A stretch of DNA of 64,000 bases, taken from positions 132,814,245 through 132,878,244 of the forward strand of contig NC_055996.1 of NCBI RefSeq assembly GCF_018446385.1. The letters run 5' to 3'. Position 1 is the first letter of the stretch. Every line of letters starts with the position of its first letter. Origin of the DNA: Zingiber officinale. Taxonomy: Eukaryota; Streptophyta; Magnoliopsida; Zingiberales; Zingiberaceae. Below, in pieces: positions 10,691 to 21,700 of the stretch. The translations under genes were made by a program, and so were the position numbers. The notes beneath the pieces are model-generated. The model was not told where the DNA came from and did not search any database. It worked only from the letters and a program-made list of their open reading frames with translations.

Positions 10691-10701
10691 GATGTTTATA
10701 A
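10691..10701 (-). promoter_or_regulatory. possible TATA box for the antisense ORF
   Basis: The minus strand reads TGTTTATAAAC about 280 bases upstream of the antisense ORF start at 10416. Between them lies a pyrimidine-rich leader-like stretch. It has the right position and form for a core promoter, but this is inference. Confidence 0.35.
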
Positions 10702-11135
10702 ACATTGCGCGCGATCAACCGGCGCCGTCCGATCTAGGTTACGGGATCCAAGGAGGGGATCTGACCGTCAAATTCGAAAAAGCCGAAGGTCACATCAGAC
10801 CTGACGGCTCGAGTGAAAGGTGACGAATGCACTACCACGTGGCGCTTGCTCACAGGTCGCATTTAATGAGTGCCATCATGCGAGCGTGGTCGCGTGCTCA
10901 GCATTAATGACGGTGATTTACACAAATGCCGAGGAGTTTTCTAGGGATAATCAGCGTGACCGATGCTGGAACGGCAGGACAACGACAGGCAAACAAAACC
11001 ATCCAAGTACCAACCGGGGGCGCGCCGAGCGGCGTTACCTACCTGCATAGTCCCTGGTCGGCCGGTCACACCAACCAGACGCAGTCCAGTCAGTCGGACT
11101 TAGCGCCTCCTTCGACTAGACTCGAGGGGGAGGCA

Positions 11136-11954
11136 TGTGTTCCTGTGGTAAGGACGGGGAACCCTCATTGGCGGGAGGTCAACCCCAGGGTCAGGCAGAG
11201 CGGACAGATGTCATGCCGAGCGGACTGGCGGGCCAACTAAGCATCCGCCTGACCGGACATCCGGTCAAGGGTCCCCCGGACCGGACGAAAGACAGCCCGA
11301 CCAGGGGTCGGGTTTCCGATGCTCAAGGTAAAAGAGTTTATGGCCGGGCGGATAGGCCGCTCAGCCGAGCCGCATAACAATAAGGCACAATTCCATCCGA
11401 GCATACGAGCAGGACTTCCCTGCCAGGGCTGAGGTATGTGCATTCCCGGAGGCCATGAGCGCCGAGCGGACAAGAGCGCTAGGAGATAAAAAGGACAGCT
11501 GGTAACTTCATCCTCGAGACACCTGCCGCCGACAAACAGCACGGTCGGCGGTCGAAGAGGACAGAGTATCGTACGGTGGAAGTTTCCACCGTCACATCCG
11601 GGATATGCTCGGACGATTGCGGAATGATGTCAGGCATGTTTTTCTGATACAACCCTACTGAGGTATGTTTGGGGAAGCGTACACGCATCGAGAAGCGTGT
11701 CCGCACCTCCCCGGGGTCCTATATAAGGACCCTCAAGCTTCGACGAAGGTATGCAATCTTGATTACTGTAACCACAATAGTGTTACTTCGTTTCTCCTCT
11801 TCGCTGCTTGACTTGAGCGTCGGAGGGTCGTCGCCGGAAAACCCCTCCCAGCTCGGCTTCTTTGCAGGTCCGCCGGAGATCCACATCACCAGTCGAAGAC
11901 AGCGGAGAATGCCACGTCCCCAGCGTCCGTCGACTCAGCGCTCGGACAGGATCA
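11136..11954 (+). repeat. 3' LTR of the gypsy Tat element
   Basis: It begins with TG right after the purine-rich CTCGAGGGGGAGGCA and ends in GGATCA. A TATA-like CCTATATAAGGACC lies at about 11717, followed by the R/U5-like part. The last 155 bases match the inverted fragment at 4352-4506 and the last about 58 bases match the stub at 4496-4553. The exact start is inferred from the polypurine tract. Confidence 0.75.
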
Positions 11955-12012
11955 AAATATATATATAGCCTCCCTTTCATCATTTTTATCTAGAAATACC
12001 TCTGAATCTCGC

Positions 12013-12125
12013 ATTATTGTAAAAGCTGCAGACTAAATTGAAGGTAATCCAGTAATTATTATAATGTTCTACTATTGTAAAAGCTGCAGACTAAATTGAA
12101 GGTAATCCAGTAATTATTATAGTGT
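12013..12125. repeat. 61-bp direct tandem duplication
   Basis: The block beginning ATTGTAAAAGCTGCAGACTA and ending near AATTATTATA occurs at 12013 and again at 12074 with almost no changes. A recent local duplication in non-coding DNA. Confidence 0.9.
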
Positions 12126-12134
12126 ATTTAGAAC

Positions 12135-13800
12135 GAATTTATAATTTATAATTTAAAGTAACAGTAGTGAAGTTATTGAGCAGTTATATTTTATCTTGAA
12201 AATATCTTTAAATCCAATATTATTAAAGGTAACTGATAATAATCATTTTGTCATATTATTTATGATTCTATACTTAAATCTTTGAGTTGATTATATGTTT
12301 AGATCCGTATTTATATCATATGTTAAGAGTTGTATTAATTTTTAAATTTTAATACAAATTATATCTTATTTGTGGAATTATGACTAACATTTGAATGTGA
12401 TTTTTTAACGATCAAAAGGGGTGAAGAACTTGATTAGATCAGATTAAATTTGAGCTCAAATCTAAAGTTGATTGAAGAGATTAAGTTTTGAAGCAATATA
12501 GACTGTCAATCCAAGATCATGAGAGATTTGAGTCATCTGTTGAAAATATGGTCCATCCAAGTCAAGGGAGAGCCGATCCTAGCCATTGATTAAGATTTAG
12601 AGTTTTTGATTTATCTAAATTGATCTAGCTGTTAAATCATATTTGAAACTTCTCATTCGTCCGTTCAAAAATTGGATGCTACGAATTCATTCTGGGGGTC
12701 GTAAAATTGCTAAGGGGCGCGATCATGCAAAATGGACGAGGAGCAATCTTCTTCCTCCTGATCCATCGTCGGCCATCGGAGCTCCAATGAGGTCAAGGGT
12801 TTCCTTCCTCGTCCATCCTCATCTCCATCAGAAGCTCCGGCCACCATCTTCCTTATTCGATCCACTTGATGTCCTTCCATTTCATGAGGTAAGGTCAAGG
12901 GTTCCCTTTCTCAATCCAACCATCTCTTCTTCCTCCTGCCATCCACTTCTCATTAAGGTAAGGGGATTTCCTACCTGCTCCTTCATCTTCATCGCCAACG
13001 CTATCGCCATCTCTACCCATTGATGCATCTCCTCATCAGCGACTTCCTTCATCTTAGCACTGAAAGATCCGATCATCATCCACTTTCAAGCTTCACCTGA
13101 TCAGCATCAACATATCGAAGTCCAGCTATCACCTCTGATTAGCCTCCTATTTTCACCATCATCACTAAGTTATCTTCTTCGTTCCAGATCACTTCAAACT
13201 GGGGTCGCCCTAGTTCGCGTTGTAAGGGTTTTTGGTTATCAAATCTTTTTCTCAATTAGTTGTAGTTGGATTTTGTAGAGACTTTTGCATTCAATTCAGT
13301 TTTGGTTAGCTAATGTTCACCCCGATTGTTAGTTGCTTAGTGTTACAAGGTTTGGCTAGGGTTTGTTTATGGTTACTTCTTTGCTATTCCAATGTAGTAG
13401 TTATGGAAAGATCAATTGCTTGTTTTCTTTATTTTACGTGCTTAGTCTGCAATTGTAGTTTAGTTTCCTTATTCTCATTTACCATATGTAGGTGAGATCA
13501 AACTTGATTATTGTGCTTTCATTGCCATGAATTCTTCTATGATCGTAGTTAGTTTGAATCTATCCACGTTAATTTCACCATGTTTGTAGTTAGCAAATTT
13601 CCATTTTTGTCCATTGCATTCATGTTCATTCTTTACTCTTAGCTTTAGCATTCAAAAACCCCAACTCTAGTCTGAATAAATTCGATCCTAAGATATGAAT
13701 TCACCAACTAAATTCTTTGAGAGACAATTCGGGTCATTCCCTATACTGCACTAGTTAGAAAAGAGTTCGTTATTTTATTTGATACCCATTTCACGATAAA
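12135..13800. other. intergenic stretch, no supported gene
   Basis: Contains a 126-codon frame at 12643-13023 and some short frames, but none has a recognisable domain or conserved composition. The region 12640-13250 is richer in CT than its flanks and could be an untranslated leader or a remnant of a repeat. I see no firm feature. Confidence 0.4.
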
Positions 13801-13829
13801 ATTAGATTTATCAGTAACCCAGTAACTAC

Positions 13830-14281
13830 TATAATTTATTTAAAGTGAGTTTATGATTTAAAATTTAGGGTTACATCGTGTAGAAGCTACCAAGTAGGTG
13901 CTACAATGTGTAGAAACTACCAAATAGATGACAACTTTTTTAGGGTGAGTTTAGATTTTAGGATAGTAATATTTACATAATAACTTTCGTAACTATTTTA
14001 AAGTGATTTTGATAAAGTTCAAATAATTTTGACTAGGTTAATAAATAATATTTTGATATAATAGTATTCAGATATCCTAAATTATAAACTCACACTAAAC
14101 ACGTTATAGCAACAATTAAGTAACTTTTACACGTTGTAGTGGCTATAAGATAATTTCTATATGATATAAATTCTATATCCTAAATTCACCGTAAACACAT
14201 TATCATAATTATTGGATAACTTATACACATTGTAGAATCTCTTAGTAACTACACATGTACACATTATAAAACTAATGGGTA
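13830..14281. repeat. degenerate short repeats of the type GTAGAARCTAC / AGTAACTAC
   Basis: Loosely repeated words such as TGTAGAAGCTACCAAGTAG, TGTAGAAACTACCAAATAG, ACGTTGTAGTGGCTATAAG and CATTGTAGAATCTCTTAGTAAC recur about every 50-100 bases. The same style resumes after the hAT insertion (14671-14720). Probably an old tandem array. Confidence 0.5.
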
Positions 14282-14289
14282 ACTACTAC

Positions 14290-14670
14290 CAGGGGCGGTC
14301 CTGAGAAAAATTAGGCCCGGGGCAAGACTATAGATTTGACCATTTGGACTCTCCCTCTTGCATTAACTTAAAAACTCGAGGGAGGGCAGCATGGTGAGGG
14401 ACAATGTCGTCACGCCGTCACGGGGAACTTCGGAGTTCAACAACGATGACAATGAGAGGGGGGGGGGTGCCAAGAGGGAGGGCAACTGGGCAAGAGAGCT
14501 AGAGAGGGAGAGCGAGTTCGCTTCGGTGAGGAAAGAGAGGGCTAGGGCGAGAGGGTTTCAATTCGACGAGGAATTGAAACTATATTGTTTTTATAATATA
14601 TTAAAGTAAATTATGGGACCCCACCCAAAGTGAGACCCTGGGCAGGTGCCCCCCACAAGGGCCGCCCCTG
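14290..14670. mobile_element. non-autonomous hAT element, 381 bp
   Basis: The ends are CAGGGGCGGTCCTG (14290) and AAGGGCCGCCCCTG (ending 14670), inverted repeats of the hAT type. A perfect 8-bp target duplication ACTACTAC flanks it (14282-14289 and 14671-14678). The inside includes a run of ten G (from 14458) and a 72-codon purine-rich frame without similarity. No transposase is present, so it was mobilised in trans. Confidence 0.92.
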
Positions 14671-15163
14671 ACTACTACATATTATAAAAGCTACTATTAG
14701 CTTCTACAATAATACTAGATTTTAGAAGATTTTTGAAATAAAATTGATTTGATTCTTTTTCTAGATACCATTTTTTTCATGAGTTCTAAAATTTGATTTT
14801 TTGCTCAATTTTCATTGGACCTTTTATAGTTTTTTTTAACACAATCATTATTTAATATGCCACAGCCAACATGGGAAAAAGATACTAAACATTTTATAAA
14901 CAACAAGCATCTAGTAGAGTAAGTAGCACTATCACAACTGTCCAGAGAAGTTATTAGACATTAAGATTTAGTCCGACATGATTTACAAACAGCACGGGAA
15001 ATATAGCTGCTCTTAACCTGACTAAAGCAAACCAAATAATAAAGCACACATGGATGATGGATCCTACAGTTGTAGTTAGCCACTACAAAATATGCCATTA
15101 AGCAAATGATTGAGGATTATTAGTGATTGTATCAGCCACAATGCAACCGCATTCCTATTCCTC

Positions 15164-18058
15164 CTACCTGAAGTAAGCCTGCTGATAGCCTGGTGCCAGC
15201 CCATTGTTGTAACCTCCGATGCCACAATTGTGGTAGGCGCCATAGGCTGGGTAGTTCATTGGTGGTGAAGGGTATGTTGCGCCGAGTGGAATGTGGGCAA
15301 CTTCTTCAACTGGGTATCCGTATGGCTCCCTGATGGCTGGTGGACTCCTGCTGCCATAGACAGTGTGAGGATAAGCAGGTGGAGCAGAGTATGTTGTGTG
15401 AGCAGAGGGCGATCGCACATAGGCTGGAGTGGTTGGGAAAGACGAAACACAGGCATTGATCGTCGTGCGACCAGCCTTGGCAGGGGGCATTGGTCCGCCA
15501 TGGTTGGCCCGTGTTCGCTTGTTAGCGGGACCAGTGCTGGAACAAGGGCTAGAAACAGCAGGCTTTTTCTTCTCCACCTTCACCTTCTCCAATGTTTCGA
15601 GTTGCTTCTGAAGGCTCTCTAGTGGAAACTCAGATTCAAGCTTGTGATCTTGAATGCATTTGATAGCAGCCCGAATAGCTGACTGGTCTTTCCTGCTAGT
15701 GCTATTCTGCAGAAGAACAGAATAAGCACCACTATCCTCTAAGTAAATTCATTAAATTAGACAAGCTACAAGTGATGTAGAGATTCTTCACGCAATTACA
15801 TGAAAAAACATTGTAATTCAACATAATTATCCAAATCTACTTTGATTACTTGGGACTAGAAATCTACTGATTGATTATAGATACTAAACTTCAACCAAAA
15901 AAAATAACTATAGAATTAACCCATACCACAGCTTGCCCGCTGTTGTTAGAGTCCTCTGATGTTGAAGTTGACTTCTTCAAATCTTTGAGGAAGGATTGTA
16001 TCAGGGAAATAGGAGGAAACTTGTCTTGGAGGCTAGCCTCATAGGCAAAGTTTATAGCATCTAGTTGATGCCCCTTGTCAATTAATTCTTCTATAATATC
16101 TGTATATCAAAAAGAGTTTTTCAGGTCAAGCATTTGGAAGACAAAATAACCTTGAATCTGACGAACCACAGCAGGATATCCATCACAGTTAAACGTAGAA
16201 TTTTAGTATTTACCCTAGCCAGAGCAGGATATTCATATGTGATTTGGAGTATACTGTTTCAAGATCCAACACAATTGCAAAATCTAAACTTAAGCAAAAG
16301 AACAAAAATATTATACAAGAAGACAACACAGATGTCAATTTCCATCACAAGCACTCAGGACCACCTTCAAAAAGTTTGCAAGCAAACAGAGAAAGGAAGC
16401 CTAAGATTTCAATCAATAAGGGTTCAAACACAAACACTCCATCATAACACCTAAGAGAAGACAAACATGCATTTAAATGAAACAACTATAAATCAAAATG
16501 ATAAAACAAAGAATTTCACATTATCAGAACCAACAGAAAGGCAAGATAACACATTCACTGTTCTGTTAGCCATAAATATCCAGCCTTCTGTATCAACTTA
16601 AACCAAGTTATATAAGTATTACATGTTTTATTTATTAATAATGAATCAAGACGAACTACAGAATCACAAAACTTAAAATATTTATATATCTTCTTACAAC
16701 AAGCAGGTTGAAATATCCTCTAAATCCCATTCCATTAAATATACTTGTTTTTCAAGCATCTCATTGCAGCAAAGCAGCAGACGGATGATGCTAAAAAAAA
16801 TGATGATGTTCAAAAACAATTGCCACAAACAGTTTCTTGTTGAAGAAAATGTTGCAAGCAATGTCTATAAAGCATGAGTTTCTAGAACTTGCATCTTATC
16901 GATACTGATATTTATTATGATGTGCAAAAGGGAAACCAAGATGAGTTGACCACAAGATCCTGCCTTTCTATACGTCTGCAAATGAAGCTGCAATAAAGAA
17001 AGCTACGGAAAAGCTGGAGAGAACATTGTTAGCTTCCGACTTTACATCTGATATGCCCCATACTTGACAAATTACATATTGGATCACTATAATCATAATT
17101 ATTAAATCTCATCGTACAAGTCAACAACTAAATAAGAAAGATAAAAGGATGCACCTTCCATACTATCCTCGAGTCCTAGGGAAATAGCAAGCTTGGGCAT
17201 TTGCCTCCTCCAGGCAAAGCTGATCACAAGTCTCCTGTATAGGTTCTTGTCATTCGTATCTACAATTCCAAAAGTCACCACATGCTGGAGAAATGTGTGT
17301 GCATCAGGTGGCTTAACATTCTCAAATCCTCCACGATGCTCCAGCCCCTCCTTCCATTCCTTTGCCATCTCTTCAGCCCGTTTCCTTGCGCACCGAGTCA
17401 CCAATGGCCTGGTCGATCCCAGCTCTGGATCAGCCAACACCAGCAACAGAGACTCAAAAATCATCACGCATGCCCAACCAAGATCATTAGGTGATTTCAC
17501 GGTCCTCTTATCCAGCGGGAAGACCACAGAGATCGCGTCCAACACAAATTTGGCAGGATCAATGCAATCAGAGAGGGCCACAGGAAGCTCCGTTCGAAGA
17601 ATCTCCAGCTCCTTCCTTTTGGCAACCACGAAATCGAAGAAACCAGCGAAATCCATCTTTGTGCACAAAGACCGCAACTTTCCAGCGATATCAAGCTCCT
17701 CGACCTCCGCAGCAGCAGCCGCAAGGGCCTCAGCAGCGGCAGCGCGGCGCTCTTCGAGCTTGGCTAGTGCGAGGTCGACGGCGCCGTCGATGGACAACTC
17801 ACGGTGGCGGAGGGAGTCGAGGGCGCACTGGGTGGAGGCATCTAGGGACTGACGCTTGGATCGGAGGGCCTCGGACCTGCTCTCAAGACCTCGTTCGAGG
17901 ACGGAGAAGTGGTCTGATAGCTCCTTCCACAGCACTGTGCAGCAGCTGATGAGCTCCTGCTGCCTCTCTAACTGCTTGAGGCTCTCCTGGACCACCGAGC
18001 TCGGGACGACGGAGGCCACCTCCGATCCCATCTCCGGTCCTCCCAATAGCTCCTGCAC
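15164..18058 (-). CDS. FRL4A: FRIGIDA-like protein, FRL4 type
   Basis: Three coding exons on the minus strand: 18058-17155, 16099-15927 and 15706-15164. All introns are GT-AG (17154-16100 and 15926-15707), phases match, and the product is 539 aa, the usual size. N-terminal coiled-coil region about 20-130, including ELSDHFSVLERGLESRSEAL. The FRIGIDA domain follows, with LCTKMDFAGFFDFVVAKRKE, LPVALSDCIDPAKFVLDAIS, SPNDLGWACVMIFESL and PDAHTFLQHVVTFGIVD. Exon 2 gives DIIEELIDKGHQLDAINFAY. The C terminus has KRTRANHGGPMPPAKAGR and a Pro/Tyr/Ala-rich tail, as in FRL4A/B. FRIGIDA itself activates FLC in flowering control; FRL4 proteins are nuclear and their exact role is less clear. The longer frame reading past 17155 into the intron is not coding. 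The gene stands head to head with the NUP1 gene, with 687 bases between start codons. Confidence 0.93.
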
Positions 18059-18745
18059 CTCGATCTCTACACTCGCCGTCGTGGAAGAACAGCTGAGGAA
18101 TCCAACCTAAACCCTAGACCGGAAAGCGCGAGAGAAGGAGGGAAATCAAAGAAAATTAAAAGGAGGGAGACGTAAGGCAGGGAGGGAGTACGGCAGACGT
18201 ATCGACCTATGGTAAATCGACACGTAGTTTGTCGACTATAAAGGGTAAAGCGGAGTAGGTTAAAGCCTGATGAGACTCAATAAAATAATGTTGATAGGGC
18301 GATGGCTGCGGTGCGTTCACCGGCGAATCAGACGACACAGATCATGATAAGGATAAATGTGTAATTACGCAAATCGGATTCGGATCCCTTCTATTTCAAA
18401 ACCGTCCTAACAGAATCCGTCCGCCCGTAAACGTTTTTTTCCCCCTAATACCGCCAAAATTAATTAATAAATAAATATTTAGAATATATATAAATTTCAA
18501 TTGGAATGATAATATTTTTAGAATTTTTTTCTTCTATTGGTAATTAGCGATTTCTCCCAGATCCGTTACGGCTTCGTCGTGGTTGCGCCGCATTGCCATG
18601 GCGGTTCCGTTAAAAACCTAAAAAACCTCTTTTTATTTTACTTCCTCGCTCTTTCGCTTTGCCTCCCCACCGCGATCGCCCACCGAGATTTCCGTTTTTC
18701 GCCTGCACGCTTCCTCTCCCTTTTTGCTCCATTGCGCTTTTCGCC
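18059..18745. promoter_or_regulatory. shared divergent promoter region of FRL4 and NUP1
   Basis: The 687 bases between the two start codons must hold both 5' UTRs and promoters. AAACCCTAGA lies just upstream of the FRL start (about 18109). A pyrimidine-rich leader (18630-18740) precedes the NUP1 start. The middle (18430-18540) is AT-rich. No transposable element is visible here. Co-regulation is a guess. Confidence 0.55.
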
Positions 18746-21700
18746 ATGGAGGCCTCGGAGTACTTGGGTGGGATCGGAGGGAAGTTGCGGCGGAAGCCGC
18801 ACCGAAGAGTCGCCGCGACGCCCTACGATCGTCCTGCAACTGCCGCACGCACCATCAGCAGAGGCAGGTGGCTGTCGAAACTCGTCGATCCTGCATCGCG
18901 GTTTATCGCTAGCAGCGCCTCCAGACTCTTCTCCTCCATGTTCCGAAAGCAGCTCACCGCACCGACGGCTGAGAAAGCTCCAGGTTGGAAGACCTAACTT
19001 TGTCTTTTTGTTTTTCCGCTTTCGTTTTTTTTTAAATTTTTTTTAGGTTTGTGCTTTAATTTGATGTTTTGATGTCCTTTCATATTCTAAATGACATGTA
19101 CTATTATTTTTGATTGATCCAAGTGATCGTTATTAGGGTTTCAGCAATATGAAAATGAAATGGATGACCGGTTAACATTTATTCATAAGGGAAAAGACGC
19201 ATGATTATATATTCATCAGAAGAAGACATCTGTTTCATTTGCAGAGTTTATTACCTGACTTTTCCATATTTATATAGATATCATTTATATAGATATCATG
19301 GTGTTTAAAATCACACCTTTTCTGATCTCATCTTGATACATTCAATTGCGTGCTTTGGACAATTGGCAATAACTTTTACCTTTAACAAGGTTCAGGATGT
19401 TGCTGAAAGGCTATGTTGTATCTATTTGTATATTATTTTGTTTCTCATAACTATGTTTCATTGATTTTCTTCCAAAAGTAGAGTCCTTTATCGTGTTGAT
19501 CTATCGACAAGTTTGTAGCCATCTTCTTTTCTAACTAGAAGGTTTTGTATGTCATTTAGTTCATGTAGGAAATATATACTTTTGATCCTAGATAATGGAA
19601 GTCTGCTCCTTCACATCTTATTTGCTCTTTTGTAACTTGACAAGCGCATTCTAAGATCTTATGTGATAATTTGAACTGGTAGTTTGAATTTCTTATTGTT
19701 AGGTAGCTTGTATCTTAAGATATCTTGTGTGCTCAAAGAAATAATGCATTAGAAACTCATACTCTACTGTGTAGTTTGAAATGGTATGTCTCCCTTGATA
19801 TATATGTAATACACATATATATGAAGCCTCGACTGAAACACCACGGGCACAAATGCGCATCGAAGCGTGTTGAGATGAATTTAATTGAGTTAACACACTT
19901 ATGACAATATAATTGACGCACAATTGTAAGTTAACTACACTAATTATATCCTTAGCTTATGTTGCTCTTGTAGTTCGGAGATCACATTTAGAGTTGGTTT
20001 ATGATTATAAAAAAAAACATAGCTTCCCTTGTACTTGTTGTGATTACTTTCTAATGTCTTATACTGCTCCCTATTGAGTGTTTAATTAACAAGACTATCT
20101 TTTGGTCGAAATTGAGAATGTCTTTCCTTACTTGCGGTTATTTGTATTACATTTTTGAATATTTGAGCTAATGTTCATATGTGGCTTGGAAATTTTTATA
20201 CGCAGGTGAAGTATCTCAGTTTCAATCTGCACAAGAAGTTGTAACAGCAGTATCCCCTGTGAGTAACTGAAACCTATTTTTAATTGCATCAATTATATTC
20301 AACATTTTGCATGGCATCAATGATAATTTTTCCCTCTTTCTCCATATGAAATTTATTGAGCTGGTGAAAATCATGTGTTTTCTATCACCAACATTTATTT
20401 CACATAAAATACTCTAGATTTTTTGAAGTTTATTACTATTATTAAGGAAGTAGTTTATGAAAACAAGACAACAGTGAGTTGATCATGGAGAGTACCAAAC
20501 TATATGCCTGTTAATCAATGCCACATTTGCAAAAGCACCATTTCAAGATTTGCTCATGCAAAGGCCTCTGTCCTTAACTTACCTGGTCCTGTATGCATGC
20601 ATTTTCTATTTTCGTGTTCCTACATATGATGGGCCATTGAGCTTGGACACTTACAATTCAATGTTAGTGGTGAAAAGATGGCAAAACAAGGGATGGTGTG
20701 CAAGGGATGGCTTATGAAAGCTCATTTGTTCCAAACCCTTTCATTGGTGAATCTAAGCCGTACGATGGCATCTTAATCCTAGGATTGTGTTTACTGTGAG
20801 CCTATCTCAAAGAACAAAAGTTAGTAATAATGTCTAACTTGACATCTTTACTGGCATTGTTATTGAAAATAAATGTGTGTAATTTTATTGCTATGAGCCT
20901 ATAATTAACTTGACTAATATGATTGTTTAACATGCTTGTGTTCTAATCAACAGACTGCATACAATTAAAATTTTCCACTAAATAAGATCTTGTTATCAAT
21001 AACTGTTAACAGTCATCACTTAGACTCCTACCAAGTGTTGAGGGCAGACTGATGGGCATTTGTGTATGATGCTATAATTCTCCAAATCAAAAGATTGTCT
21101 CTGTCAGTTGAAGCAGTGAATTTGGCATTCCCCACGAGCCAATTTAAAGGATGATGAGGCAGAGATAGAAAACTACATAGGATCACCCACTCTATATTGA
21201 TAGAAACCGAAATATGATTTTGCAACTAGATGATTTAGTAACACAGTCCAAGGTCCTTATTTATTAATATTCATTTTCCATTGCTTTCTTTGAATCATGG
21301 CATCTTTTGCTCCATCTAGCAATTGATTTACTGTTGTCATTTGCCATGCAGGATTTGCCGATTGAACAACCAGAGAATGAAGCTGAAAACAAAAATGTTG
21401 CAGCAAATAATCTTGAGGATAACGTAGTGTTGGAATTTGGACAACTTATTAAGGAGAAAAGTTTCACAAAGTAAGTAACTAACCCATGCGGATGTTGGAT
21501 ATGAGATGTGTATGGTCATCATCAGTATCACCTCAATTTCCTGCAGCTACTAACAATGATGAGTTTCTTGGGTGTCTAACTTCTGCCACAGCAGATTTTA
21601 CATTCTTCTCATGTTAGAAATATGAGAATCTTCCCAAAGAGCTAGAAAGGAAGTTGATTATTAGTTGTCATATTGGCACTAGATCATTGTTTAATTTTAT

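Larger units (their letters stand above)
4352..11954 (+). mobile_element. decayed Ty3/gypsy LTR retrotransposon, Tat lineage
   Basis: Order along the plus strand: inverted LTR fragment and LTR stub (4352-4553), tRNA-Asp-like primer site (4557), gag (4599-5885), aspartic protease and partial reverse transcriptase (5886-7607), tandemly duplicated antisense ORF (7621-10416), spacer, polypurine tract (about 11121-11133) and 3' LTR (11136-11954). The gag type, the DTGSS protease and the antisense ORF between pol and the 3' LTR are typical of plant Tat elements. RNase H and integrase are absent, and several stops and frame changes break pol, so the copy cannot move by itself. The two outer ends are inverted copies of one another, which is abnormal for an LTR element. 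The 5-base flanks (ATATA left, AAATA right) do not give a clear target duplication. Confidence 0.85.

Noticed and set aside
12643-13023. 126-codon frame as a gene
   Set aside because: No recognisable domain or family start, and overlapping minus-strand frames are of equal quality.
16134-16454. 106-codon frame
   Set aside because: It lies in intron 1 of the FRL gene and has no similarity.
18537-19046. 169-codon frame overlapping the NUP1 start
   Set aside because: It runs through the leader, exon 1 and intron in another frame. The conserved NUP1 N terminus starts at 18746.
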